Assembly (NCBI RefSeq): GCF_014207355.1
Contig: NZ_JACHEF010000002.1
Span: forward strand, 434,001-498,000
From: Mesorhizobium sangaii
GTDB taxonomy: Bacteria > Pseudomonadota > Alphaproteobacteria > Rhizobiales > Rhizobiaceae
Reading direction: 5' to 3'
Length of the DNA stretch: 64,000 nt
Part shown: positions 52,642 through 60,722 of the stretch, piece by piece
Layout: each line of letters starts with the position of its first letter
Numbering within the stretch: position 1 is the first letter of the stretch
Program-made: the position numbers and the translations under genes
The notes under the pieces: generated by a model
Database searches by the model: none
Told to the model about the DNA's origin: nothing
Seen by the model: only the letters and a program-made list of their open reading frames with translations

Positions 52642-55356
52642 CTATGACAGCAGTTCCTTGAAGATACCGTTGCCTGCCAAAAGTGTCTCGTGTGTTCCGT
52701 CTTCCACCAATTGACCCGAGTCGAAGACGACAACGCGATCGAACATCGCCGCCATTGCCGGATTGGTCACCACCCACACTATTGCCGGCGAATGGCCGTC
52801 GCACCTGGCTGCCTCGAGCACGTTTCGCAGCACCTTCTCCTGCATGCGATGGTCAAGCGCCGACAGCGGCCGATTGAGAATGAGAAAATCGGGACGCTTG
52901 AGCAGGGCCCGGGCAACATCGAGCTTCTGTCGCTGTCCACCGGTCAGCCGCCTGCCGCCGGAGCCGACGTTGAAGTCGAGGCCGACATCCAGCAGTTCGG
53001 CATAGAGCCCCAGTTCGTCAAGAATGTCATAGACGATGGAGCGTATGCGGTCCGGCGCGTCGGGATGGCTGTTGCCCACACGGCCGAACAGGACATTGTC
53101 CATGACGGTGGCCGCGGCAATGTATTTGGCGGGATCATAGCGTTCGATCGCATCTTGCAGCTCGGGCGGCAGGTTTTCATAGAACCGGTTGCGGGCCGCG
53201 ACGATCTTGCTCATCAGCTCGTCACTGAGCAGGCCGAAGCGGTGCCGGGGCTCGATATAGGCAAAGCTCAAGGTGACGATCATGGCGCGGTCGTTCTCGG
53301 AAACCGCCTCGTAGGGACGGTTCTTGAGCCGTTGCAGCAAGGTTTCGTAGGCGGGTATCTCCTCGGCGGTCATGAAGGCGAGCTGCTGGAAGAACTGGTG
53401 GTCGGGCGGCAGGTCGGCAAACAGCTCGATCGCCTGTTCGGCGATCTCCATGCCCATTTCGTAGAGCGTGCGGTCGAGGCCGGCTTCTTTCAACACGGAA
53501 GCAAAATAGGGATTGGCCGCCAGAGCCCTGTCAGCCAGCTTAGGGCCGGCGGCAGCGCCGAAGAGCAGGTTTTCGCCGATCGTTGCTTCCTTGTTGTAGG
53601 CACCGGGTTCGAAAGGAACCACCAGTCCGCTCAGCCCTTCCTGTTCCAGCCGGGTTCGCAGCGCCGCGCGCAATTCTACGATACGCCTGGCAAGCTCCGT
53701 GTGGCGCGTGAGGTTGGCCGAAGAGCGCAAGCCAAGATCCAGGATGTCGCGCGACAGGACAACCGCGTCGAGCACCCGGCGCACGGCTTCAAAGAGGTCG
53801 TGCGGGCCGGTAGCGCCGGCGGAAGCATAGTTGATCCAGTCGCTGTGGATATCGAGATCTGGATTGCCCGACCGACGCGCCTCATGCATGTTCCAGCGGT
53901 GCTGGTCTGCCGCGGCGCCATCATAAGTCACCGGTGTCAGCGGCGCATGCTTCAACCCGTAAAGCAGGTTGTCGCGAAGGCTTGCCTGGAACAGGAAAAC
54001 ATCCGACGAGGCATAGGACATGCGCCGGCCGGTCACTGCTTCGGGGAGTTCAAGCAGGTCATCGGCGCCCGAGGCGACCTTTCCGCTGGCCGGCCAGTTC
54101 AGCCGCGCGAAAGCTTCTGCAAGCGCTTCCGCGCCACCTGTCGCGGTGCTGACCAGCGCCACCGTCTCACCCGGCTTGACCTGCAGGGAGATGCGGTCGA
54201 GGAGCATGGCACCGCCATCGTCTTCGATGGACACACCGATCGCCGACAGGGGGTTGGTCATCGGGGCGGGATCGTCGATCGTCAATGCCCCGATTCTTGG
54301 CTCAATGAGACCGTCGACGGTGAACTGTTCGACGACCTGCTGATATTTGACCTGGACATCCTGCCGCGCCTGATCCCAGTCGATCAGTTCCTTCATCGGT
54401 CCAGGCAGGTCCTTGTAGGCGCTGATCACGGCCACGAGCTGGCCGACGTCCAGCCGCCCCTGGATGACCAGATACCCGCCGATCATGTAGAACAGGAAGG
54501 GCGTGAGCTGCGCGAGAAAATTGTTGAGGAACTTTACCATGAATTTCCATTGGTAAAGGTCGAAGCGGATCTTGAAGATAAGCCCGAGCCGGGCAGCTAT
54601 GTCGGCGCGCTCGTAGTTTGAGGTATCGTGGACGTGAACCGCGCCGATGCCGTCGACGATTTCGCCAACCCGGCCCGAAAGCGCGCGCGCCGTCAACTGC
54701 CGCTCGCGCCCGAGCACGATCAGCCGCCGCCGCATCCGCGGGATGAGCACGATCTGGATCACCACGATCACAACCGCTATCATGCCGAGCCACACGTTCT
54801 GGACCATGATGAACAGCATGGCCGTCAGCGCCTGGCCGCCGAGCAGTACCGGCTGCAGGAAGGCATCGCCGATGAAGCCCCCCAGCGGCTCCACCTCGTC
54901 CTTCACCATGGTCGCCACTTCGGCGGATTTCACCCGCTTGAAGTAAACCGGCGGAAACCGCAGCACACGATCGACCAGATCGAAGCGGATCCGCCGCAGC
55001 ATGCGTTCGCCGAGGCGGCCCTTGTAGGTGTTGATGTAGAGTTTGAACAGGCCGTTGATGACGACCAGCAAGAGGAACACAAGGCTCAGGGCAAACAGCG
55101 TCTCCTTGCGGTCGAGCTGAAAACCGGAGAAGAACTGGACTTCTCCAATGAACGGCACGTTGTAGTGTAGCTTCATGAATGGCCGGGTCGCGCCGGGTTG
55201 CTCGAAGCCGCTTCCTTGGATCGGGCCGTTGACGATCAGCTTCGGCAGGTCGAAGGACATGAAATACGGGATCATCGAAAGCAGGACGATGATCAATATC
55301 CAGACCTGCTGCTTCTTGGTGTGCGTCCAGATATAGCGAGCTAGGCTGGGTTCCAT
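52642..55356 (-). CDS. ABC exporter-like protein with degenerate, enlarged ATPase domain
   Basis: A 904-residue protein. Residues 1-340 are a six-helix exporter transmembrane domain with conserved features such as GERMLRRIRFDLVDRVLRFP. The ATPase domain (about 360-904) is aberrant. Walker A reads LVSTATGGAEAL (402-412), lacking lysine. Walker B reads FLILNRPLSALD (824-835), with Asn and Arg in place of the Asp-Glu pair. The switch region is VVTNPAM with Asn865 instead of His. The signature LTGGQRQ (804-810) is kept. About 275 extra residues lie between the Q-loop (FLFQASLRDNLLYG) and the signature. Probably not a normal ATPase. The ATG at 55356 gives MEPSLARYIWTHTKKQQVWI. It heads the ABC-CNBD-MBL run. 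Confidence 0.88.
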   Translation of the reverse strand: MEPSLARYIWTHTKKQQVWILIIVLLSMIPYFMSFDLPKLIVNGPIQGSGFEQPGATRPFMKLHYNVPFIGEVQFFSGFQLDRKETLFALSLVFLLLVVINGLFKLYINTYKGRLGERMLRRIRFDLVDRVLRFPPVYFKRVKSAEVATMVKDEVEPLGGFIGDAFLQPVLLGGQALTAMLFIMVQNVWLGMIAVVIVVIQIVLIPRMRRRLIVLGRERQLTARALSGRVGEIVDGIGAVHVHDTSNYERADIAARLGLIFKIRFDLYQWKFMVKFLNNFLAQLTPFLFYMIGGYLVIQGRLDVGQLVAVISAYKDLPGPMKELIDWDQARQDVQVKYQQVVEQFTVDGLIEPRIGALTIDDPAPMTNPLSAIGVSIEDDGGAMLLDRISLQVKPGETVALVSTATGGAEALAEAFARLNWPASGKVASGADDLLELPEAVTGRRMSYASSDVFLFQASLRDNLLYGLKHAPLTPVTYDGAAADQHRWNMHEARRSGNPDLDIHSDWINYASAGATGPHDLFEAVRRVLDAVVLSRDILDLGLRSSANLTRHTELARRIVELRAALRTRLEQEGLSGLVVPFEPGAYNKEATIGENLLFGAAAGPKLADRALAANPYFASVLKEAGLDRTLYEMGMEIAEQAIELFADLPPDHQFFQQLAFMTAEEIPAYETLLQRLKNRPYEAVSENDRAMIVTLSFAYIEPRHRFGLLSDELMSKIVAARNRFYENLPPELQDAIERYDPAKYIAAATVMDNVLFGRVGNSHPDAPDRIRSIVYDILDELGLYAELLDVGLDFNVGSGGRRLTGGQRQKLDVARALLKRPDFLILNRPLSALDHRMQEKVLRNVLEAARCDGHSPAIVWVVTNPAMAAMFDRVVVFDSGQLVEDGTHETLLAGNGIFKELLS

Positions 55357-55746
55357 ATGCGACTGTGGACCTTCAGTTGGAAGGATGCAGGATGTAAGAG
55401 CACCTGCTGGCGAACGGCGGATCGGCGATTTCTTCTTCGTCGCCAGCGACCAGCTCGAAGCTGCAGTGCATGGAGATTGTCCCGCGCTCGACGATGGAAG
55501 CAACCTGCGAGGCGGCGCGATCGCGACTTCCGCGTGGCTTCGGCGAATGGCCGGGCAGCCCGAGGCCGCAGCTGCGCGGCTGGTGCTGGCGGATGGACGC
55601 CGATGGTCTGGAAAGATGCAACAGGCTTTCTCCGGCACCGGGCAATGGCGAAGCGGCTTGCAGCATGGTCATGTCCGCGAATCAAACGGCCTTGAGGGAG
55701 GCAAGATTGCGTTGTGTCGCCCGAAATCCCAACATACAAGACGACT
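55357..55746. other. Divergent intergenic region with no recognised gene
   Basis: A 390-bp gap between the exporter gene and the divergent methyltransferase-like gene. Open frames exist on both strands (the longest 121 and 156 codons), but their composition is that of random high-GC sequence, and none shows a convincing start or family motif. Promoters for both flanking genes are presumably here, though I cannot point to a good pair of boxes. Confidence 0.5.
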
Positions 55747-56421
55747 ATGATGGATGTCACGCAACCGCGCAATGCCGGCATGGACTGGCATGAGCAAGCC
55801 CTGGACCTCACGCGGGGAATTGCTGCCTATGTCAACTGCCCTCTCGTGGCAGGGCTGGCGCGCGTCGTCGCCAAGCATCCGGAGGCCGATATCGCCAATG
55901 CCTTCAACCACAAGCAGGTCGCCTGCAAGATGTGGGCGCGCGACAGGCTGTTCGAAAGCTGCGGCGGCCGCTTCGAGCGCATATGGGTTCTCGGCGGATG
56001 GTACGGCGTATTGCCGGCAATGCTTTTCAACGATGCCCGCTTCGACATCGCGGCGGTCGATAGCTTCGACATCGATCCAGAAGTCGCGCCGGTCGCCCGA
56101 ACCCTCAACCGGGACGCCGGCGACCGGTTCCGGGCGCTGACGGCGGACATGTATGCACTCGACTATGCGGCCGGCCGGCCCGACCTGACGGTCAATACGA
56201 GCTGCGAGCACATAGCCGATCTGCGCGCCTGGCTTGCCCTGCTTCCGCCGGGCGCGACTGTACTGCTGCAATCGAACGATTATTTCAGCGAGCCTACGCA
56301 CATCAACTGCGTGGCTTCACTAGCAGCCTTCGAAGCCATGGCGGCGCTGCGGGACGTGCGGTTCTCCGGCGAACTGCCGACAAAGAATTATACGCGCTTC
56401 ATGCTGATTGGAACTGTTTAG
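55747..56421 (+). CDS. Methyltransferase-like protein of unknown function
   Basis: A 224-residue protein with a Rossmann-like core: IWVLGGWYGVLPAMLFNDAR resembles SAM motif I, DIAAVDSFDIDPEVAPVART has the acidic end of strand 2, and PDLTVNTSCEHIADLRAWLA the strand 4 region. It looks like a class I SAM-dependent methyltransferase, but the motif is relaxed, so activity is uncertain. Start codons at 55747 and 55750 are adjacent ATGs; a GTG at 55714 is a third choice, none with a strong ribosome site. It ends beside a family C repeat and converges on the glycosyltransferase trio. Confidence 0.72.
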   Translation: MMDVTQPRNAGMDWHEQALDLTRGIAAYVNCPLVAGLARVVAKHPEADIANAFNHKQVACKMWARDRLFESCGGRFERIWVLGGWYGVLPAMLFNDARFDIAAVDSFDIDPEVAPVARTLNRDAGDRFRALTADMYALDYAAGRPDLTVNTSCEHIADLRAWLALLPPGATVLLQSNDYFSEPTHINCVASLAAFEAMAALRDVRFSGELPTKNYTRFMLIGTV

Positions 56422-56510
56422 TGCGTAGCGCTTTCCCTTAGGGATTTGCGTCAAAACAAAGAGATAGGGCGGTCCTGCGTTTCCGTGCAACGGTGAACCG
56501 CTCTAGGGTC
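56422..56510. repeat. Family C repeat (copy C2, module 1)
   Basis: GCGCTTTCCCTTAGGGATTT, GCGTCAAAACAAAGAGATAG and GTTTCCGTGCAACGGTGAAC with CGCTCTAGGG match module 1 of the repeat at 37825 over most of its right part. It lies just after the methyltransferase-like stop and before the convergent glycosyltransferase stop. Confidence 0.75.
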
Positions 56511-56524
56511 CATCATCTGTTTGA

Positions 56525-57700
56525 TCATTGAACTTTTCCGAAACCGGGCTCCACTTTCAGGGACCAGGTTCGATACCGCTCGCGCAGGATTTGCGCCGAG
56601 TGACGCGCGCCTTCCAGGTCGAGACGATGCGCGGATGGCGTCGGTCCCACAAGCGCCTGTTCGATCGCTTGCGCCAGACCTTCAGGCGTCAGGTCCTTTT
56701 CCGTCAGCACCGTTGCAAGACCGAGGTCTTCGAGCATCAGGGCGCGAACCGTCTGTTCGGTCTCCCCGCCGGCTGCAAATGGAACGAGCAGCGAGCGACA
56801 ACCCGCGCGCAGGACATCGCAGACCGTGTTGTAACCCGCTTGCGAGACTGAGAGGCGGGCGCCGCCCAGCAGGCTGGCGAAATCCTCGCGGAACCGGAAG
56901 ATTGACAGGCCCGGCGTAGCATCGTGTGCGATCGCGTCAAACTCGTCTTTCGGCAGGTTTGGGCCGGTGATCAAACACCATTTCCAACCGTTGTTGGCAT
57001 TTCGCGCCGCCGCTACAGTGGAGCTGACAAGGCTCTTTCCGGCAGCCCCACCGCCGACCGACACCAGAACATCGAAGCGCTCGGAGGCCGCGGGCGAGGG
57101 CGGCGCGGCAACGAGCCCTGTGTAGGTGACGTCGGCCCTGATCGCCTCGGCCAGTGGAAATGTCTTGTCGATGGTTGCGAATGCCGGATCGCCATGGACC
57201 ATGACAAGGTCGAAATGCCTGTTGATGAGATCGACCGTTTCCTCGTTTCGGCCCGGCTTGACGCGCTCCTGAAGGATATCGCGCACGGACGTCGCCAGCA
57301 GCGGTCTGGGCGACGTCGCCTCGATGGCCTCGATCAACGGCAGGAGTTCGAAACGCATCTGCCGGCGTCCAAATGGAAACGCCTCGACAATGACGATATC
57401 AGGCCTGCACTCCCGGAATGCCTGCAGCAGCATCTCCGAACGCCATTTCTTGAAATCGTCGTCGATGGGTTTGCCCTGCAGGTCGACAAGTCCGGAAAAT
57501 CCCTCATCGCCGGAGGTGACGGGTGGCAGGGTTACAGATTTTGCACCCGGTCCCGGAAATCCGGCGATCGGCGCTCCGCCGGTCACGACGGTCACGTCGA
57601 ATCCGTCATCCGCCAGAGCCGCCGCAATGCGGCTGGCGCGCGCGAGATGGCCGATGCCGAGCAGGTGCTGGACGTAGAAGAAAGCGCGCAGCCGCTTCAT
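56525..57700 (-). CDS. MurG-like (GT28-type) glycosyltransferase
   Basis: A 391-residue GT-B transferase. The N-terminus has FYVQHLLGIGHLARASRIAA, an acceptor-side glycine-rich loop like MurG, and the donor site has LSVSQAGYNTVCDVLRAGCR followed by SLLVPFAAGGETEQTVRALM. It is closely similar in plan to the transferase at 58943, with which it may share origin. The ATG at 57700 overlaps the stop of the GT4 gene upstream, so they are coupled. The sugar substrates are unknown. Confidence 0.87.
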   Translation of the reverse strand: MKRLRAFFYVQHLLGIGHLARASRIAAALADDGFDVTVVTGGAPIAGFPGPGAKSVTLPPVTSGDEGFSGLVDLQGKPIDDDFKKWRSEMLLQAFRECRPDIVIVEAFPFGRRQMRFELLPLIEAIEATSPRPLLATSVRDILQERVKPGRNEETVDLINRHFDLVMVHGDPAFATIDKTFPLAEAIRADVTYTGLVAAPPSPAASERFDVLVSVGGGAAGKSLVSSTVAAARNANNGWKWCLITGPNLPKDEFDAIAHDATPGLSIFRFREDFASLLGGARLSVSQAGYNTVCDVLRAGCRSLLVPFAAGGETEQTVRALMLEDLGLATVLTEKDLTPEGLAQAIEQALVGPTPSAHRLDLEGARHSAQILRERYRTWSLKVEPGFGKVQ

Positions 57701-58941
57701 TCGGCGGCCCGCCACTCCCGCTCGAACAGTTCCTTGAGCTGTCCAATGCTTGCCACATGATCGAAATCGCCGCGCACGCGCTGCTCTGCGGCGTTACCGA
57801 GACTGGCGCGCAGCGCGGGATCACGGATCAGGCGCTCCAGCGCCTGTGCCAGGGCGATCGGGTTTTCCGTCGGAACCAGCAGCCCGGTTTCATCCGGCGA
57901 CAAAAGCTCCGGCACGCCGGAAACATCGGTCGACACGCAGGCAAGCCGTTGGCTGGCCGCCTCCACCAGGACATTCGGCAGACCGTCCCGGTCGCCATTT
58001 GCGGTGATCCTGCAGGCCAGGGCGAAGATGTCGGCGCAGCGGTAGTGCTCAAGCACCTCCTCTTGCGCAAGCGCGCCTTTCCAGGAGACGCGACCATCCA
58101 GTCCGAGCTTTTGCGCCAGCGCCTTGAGCCGTCCCAGTTCCTCGCCGCCGCCGATATGCTCGAAACGCCACGCCAGGTCACCAGGCAAGAGGGCAAGGGC
58201 CTGCAGCAAGGTGTCGTAACCTTTCTTTTCGACGGCGCGCCCGACACTCAGGATGACAACCGGTTCGTCCGGCGCCGAGCCGTCATGCTGTTTTCGCGCC
58301 GCGCCGAAACTGCCGAAGCGATCAAGGTCGAGCCCATGATAGCTCAGGTGCACGGACGAGTTGCCGTTGGCGAGTTTCGTCAGACGGTCGAAGCCGGTTT
58401 TCGTGCAGGTGACCGTCCAGCGCGCCGAGGAAAGCTTGCCGGCCAGATCCCAGTCCGCAGAAGTCCAGATGTCCTTGGCATGGGCCGAGCAGCTCCAGGG
58501 CAGGCCACGAAGCAGGCTGGCATAGCGCGTCACCGATGCCGGCGTGTGCGCGAAATGTGCGTGCAGCCAGCCCGCGTCTTCCGGCCATTCGGCCGCCAGC
58601 ACCAGCGCTTGCCCGAAACGGCGCGCGCGATTGCGGGTAAAGTCGCGGGGGAGGTCGGTTGCCAGCGATCCGAGCGCGCGCCAGAAGCCCGGCCTCAGCA
58701 GATGAGCAAACAGGGAGCGAGCCACGCGCAGCGGCTCTTCATGCAGATATTCCGGCAGATAGTGGACCGGCGCTTTGATCTCGTCATGCACGGGGTGGCG
58801 TTTTGCATCGGTCGGCCGCCTGAGCGCGAACAGTATCAGGTCGAAACCCGCACGCTCCAGACCGAGCAGTTCCTGCGCGATGAAGGTTTCCGACAGCCGC
58901 GGATAGCCTTTCAGAACCACGACGATCTTGCGGTTTTGCAA
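57697..58941 (-). CDS. GT4-type glycosyltransferase
   Basis: A 414-residue GT-B transferase. It begins VVVLKGYPRLSETFIAQELL, typical of GT4 enzymes in exopolysaccharide clusters, and has the donor motif GDRDGLPNVLVEAASQRLAC with VSGVPELLSPDETGLLVPTE. It is the middle gene of a three-transferase operon: one base separates it from the gene at 58943, and its stop overlaps the start of the gene at 56525. Confidence 0.92.
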   Translation of the reverse strand: MQNRKIVVVLKGYPRLSETFIAQELLGLERAGFDLILFALRRPTDAKRHPVHDEIKAPVHYLPEYLHEEPLRVARSLFAHLLRPGFWRALGSLATDLPRDFTRNRARRFGQALVLAAEWPEDAGWLHAHFAHTPASVTRYASLLRGLPWSCSAHAKDIWTSADWDLAGKLSSARWTVTCTKTGFDRLTKLANGNSSVHLSYHGLDLDRFGSFGAARKQHDGSAPDEPVVILSVGRAVEKKGYDTLLQALALLPGDLAWRFEHIGGGEELGRLKALAQKLGLDGRVSWKGALAQEEVLEHYRCADIFALACRITANGDRDGLPNVLVEAASQRLACVSTDVSGVPELLSPDETGLLVPTENPIALAQALERLIRDPALRASLGNAAEQRVRGDFDHVASIGQLKELFEREWRAAE

Positions 58942-58942
58942 C

Positions 58943-60157
58943 TCAGTTCATGCCTTCAATGACCGAAAGGTGATGGCCGGCCCGCCGCTCGAGCAGTTCC
59001 GCGACGATTTCGGAAATATGCGGCAGCCCTTCCAGCGTCAGATGCGGATTGCTCTGCGATGGGCGGGGCCGGGCCGGCAGCACCTTCAGTGCGTCGGCAA
59101 ACCGCTGGGAATCCTTGGCTTCTTCCGGCAAAAGCATCTCGATGAGGCCGAGTTCGGCTGCGCGCCGTGCGCGGATCAGCTGTTCCTCGCGGGGCTTCAC
59201 GCGCGGCACGATCAGCGCCGGCTTGTCGAAAGACAGTATCTCGCAATAGGTGTTGTAGCCGCCCATAGCCACGACCGCCTTGGCGCCGGCAATCAGGTCT
59301 TCCATGCGGTTGTCGAACTCGATGATCTTGATATAGGGGATCTTGGACCCCTTCTTGACCAGCTTGTTGCGCTTGCGCGCCGGCATGTAAGGCCCAAGCA
59401 CGATCAGCGCCCTATGCTGCAATTGCGGATCCTGCTGATAGGCATCGAAGACGTCGTGGATCAGGTCGGCGCCGTCACCGCCGCCACCGGTGGTAACGAG
59501 GATATAGTCGCCCTCGGGCCGGTGGCCGGGCAACTCGTTCCGCTGCAGGCTTCGTTGCAGGAAACCGACGAACTTCATCTTTGCCCCGACAGCCGGCGGC
59601 ACATCCAGGCCGGTCAACGGATCGTAGAAATCCGGCGGACCATAGACCCAGACCTTGTCGTAGAACAGGCCTATCTTGCGCATCACATCCCTGCGTGCCC
59701 ACTCGGCTTCGAGCAGATGCGACGCGTCCATCACCTCGCGCAAGCCAAGCACGAGCGTGGTGCCCCGCGTCTTGAGGTAGGACAGCGTGTCCTCGATCTC
59801 ACCGCGCAGGCCGAGCGGTTCCTTGTCGACGATGAAGATATCCGGCCGATAGGTCTCGGCCGTGTGACGGATGATCGACTGGCGCATCCTCAGCGTCTCG
59901 TGCAGATCGATATGCTTTTCCAGCGAGGTGTATTCGCCGTTGCGCAGCTTGATGACGCTGGGGATCTTCACGAAGTCGACACGGGCGCGGTAGTCGAAGG
60001 CGCCGGCGATGGTTGCGCCCGAAATGATAAGCACCTGAAGTCCGCGGAAATCCTCGACCAGCGAGTGCGCGATCGTCCGGCATCGCTGCAAGTGGCCGAG
60101 CCCGAACGTGTCGTGGCTGTACATGAGAACTCTAGCGTTTTGTACGTGCTGGGTCAT
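58943..60157 (-). CDS. MurG-like (GT28-type) glycosyltransferase
   Basis: A 404-residue GT-B transferase and first gene of the trio. The acceptor-side loop reads MYSHDTFGLGHLQRCRTIAH and the donor site VVAMGGYNTYCEILSFDKPA, the counterpart of QAGYNTVCDVL in the gene at 56525. A glycine run VTTGGGGDGADLIHDVFDAY marks the start of the C-terminal domain. Together the three enzymes could build a repeating unit or decorate a glycan. No polymerase or flippase gene is in the window. Confidence 0.88.
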   Translation of the reverse strand: MTQHVQNARVLMYSHDTFGLGHLQRCRTIAHSLVEDFRGLQVLIISGATIAGAFDYRARVDFVKIPSVIKLRNGEYTSLEKHIDLHETLRMRQSIIRHTAETYRPDIFIVDKEPLGLRGEIEDTLSYLKTRGTTLVLGLREVMDASHLLEAEWARRDVMRKIGLFYDKVWVYGPPDFYDPLTGLDVPPAVGAKMKFVGFLQRSLQRNELPGHRPEGDYILVTTGGGGDGADLIHDVFDAYQQDPQLQHRALIVLGPYMPARKRNKLVKKGSKIPYIKIIEFDNRMEDLIAGAKAVVAMGGYNTYCEILSFDKPALIVPRVKPREEQLIRARRAAELGLIEMLLPEEAKDSQRFADALKVLPARPRPSQSNPHLTLEGLPHISEIVAELLERRAGHHLSVIEGMN

Positions 60158-60722
60158 CGATGAACGTCTTCTAGAATTCTCGCCTTGAGGACCGTGGCGA
60201 TCCCGCAGGCTTCGAAACTCGCGGGTCTACCGGCCTGTTTTGAAACATGAGAGCGCAATTTTCAAATTGAATTACCTAAGAGGTCCATATGCTGTAGCCA
60301 GGAAGCTGCGTCTGCTCGGCTGCTCGCTTGCCACATGTCCAGGCGCAATGGAAGCAGTCGGAATAGCAAACGGGGTGCCAGTCGGATAGCAGGGTGAAGG
60401 CAAGATTGGTCGATATATAGCAAACTCAACGGATTATCGCACCCTGGCGGAGACTAGCATAGGGCGGCGTTGGCAGAAATTGGTCTTGCCAGGGGTTGGG
60501 GTCGAGCGTTCGAATCGCTTCACCCGCCTCCAAATTTTTGTTATGTCTGAAAGGAACAAAGGGGCGGGGGTAACCGGACCTTTTTTTGGCGTCTGGTACT
60601 GGAGGCGAGCGGGAGGGTTCCCTAGTCTCGACCTGCAATTGCCACCGGCAGGCCGTGATCCGATCCGCTATTGTGATAGCCGGCGAGGATGGCAAAGTGG
60701 TCAGAGGGTCACTGACCAAACG
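60158..60722. other. Long intergenic region holding a tRNA-Gly fragment
   Basis: A 565-bp gap. Apart from the partial tRNA copy (60486-60532) I see no gene. Part of it, around 60230-60290, is lower in GC than the surroundings, for example TTTCAAATTGAATTACC. An open frame on the plus strand across the tRNA fragment is a translation of tRNA-like sequence and is rejected. Confidence 0.55.
60486..60532 (+). repeat. Direct repeat of the tRNA-Gly 3' half (att-like)
   Basis: TTGCCA (60486-60491) is followed after two bases by a 34-bp stretch (60494-60527) identical to tRNA-Gly positions 27171-27204, then CTCCA in place of TCCA. The copy begins in the anticodon loop and ends at the 3' end, which is the segment many integrases use as attachment site. 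The 5' half of a tRNA is not recognisable upstream. Confidence 0.85.

Noticed and set aside
55385..55750. Plus-strand open frame of 121 codons in the divergent gap
   Set aside because: No ribosome site or recognisable motif, and an equally long frame exists on the other strand; not supportable as a gene.
27209..60485. Search for an integrase, transposase or phage gene inside the tRNA-bounded segment
   Set aside because: None found among the open frames; the island interpretation therefore rests on the repeat alone.
60440..60490. Possible 5' half of a second tRNA-Gly
   Set aside because: The sequence before the 3'-half copy cannot be aligned to the acceptor, D-arm or anticodon stem of tRNA-Gly, so a complete decayed tRNA gene is not supported.
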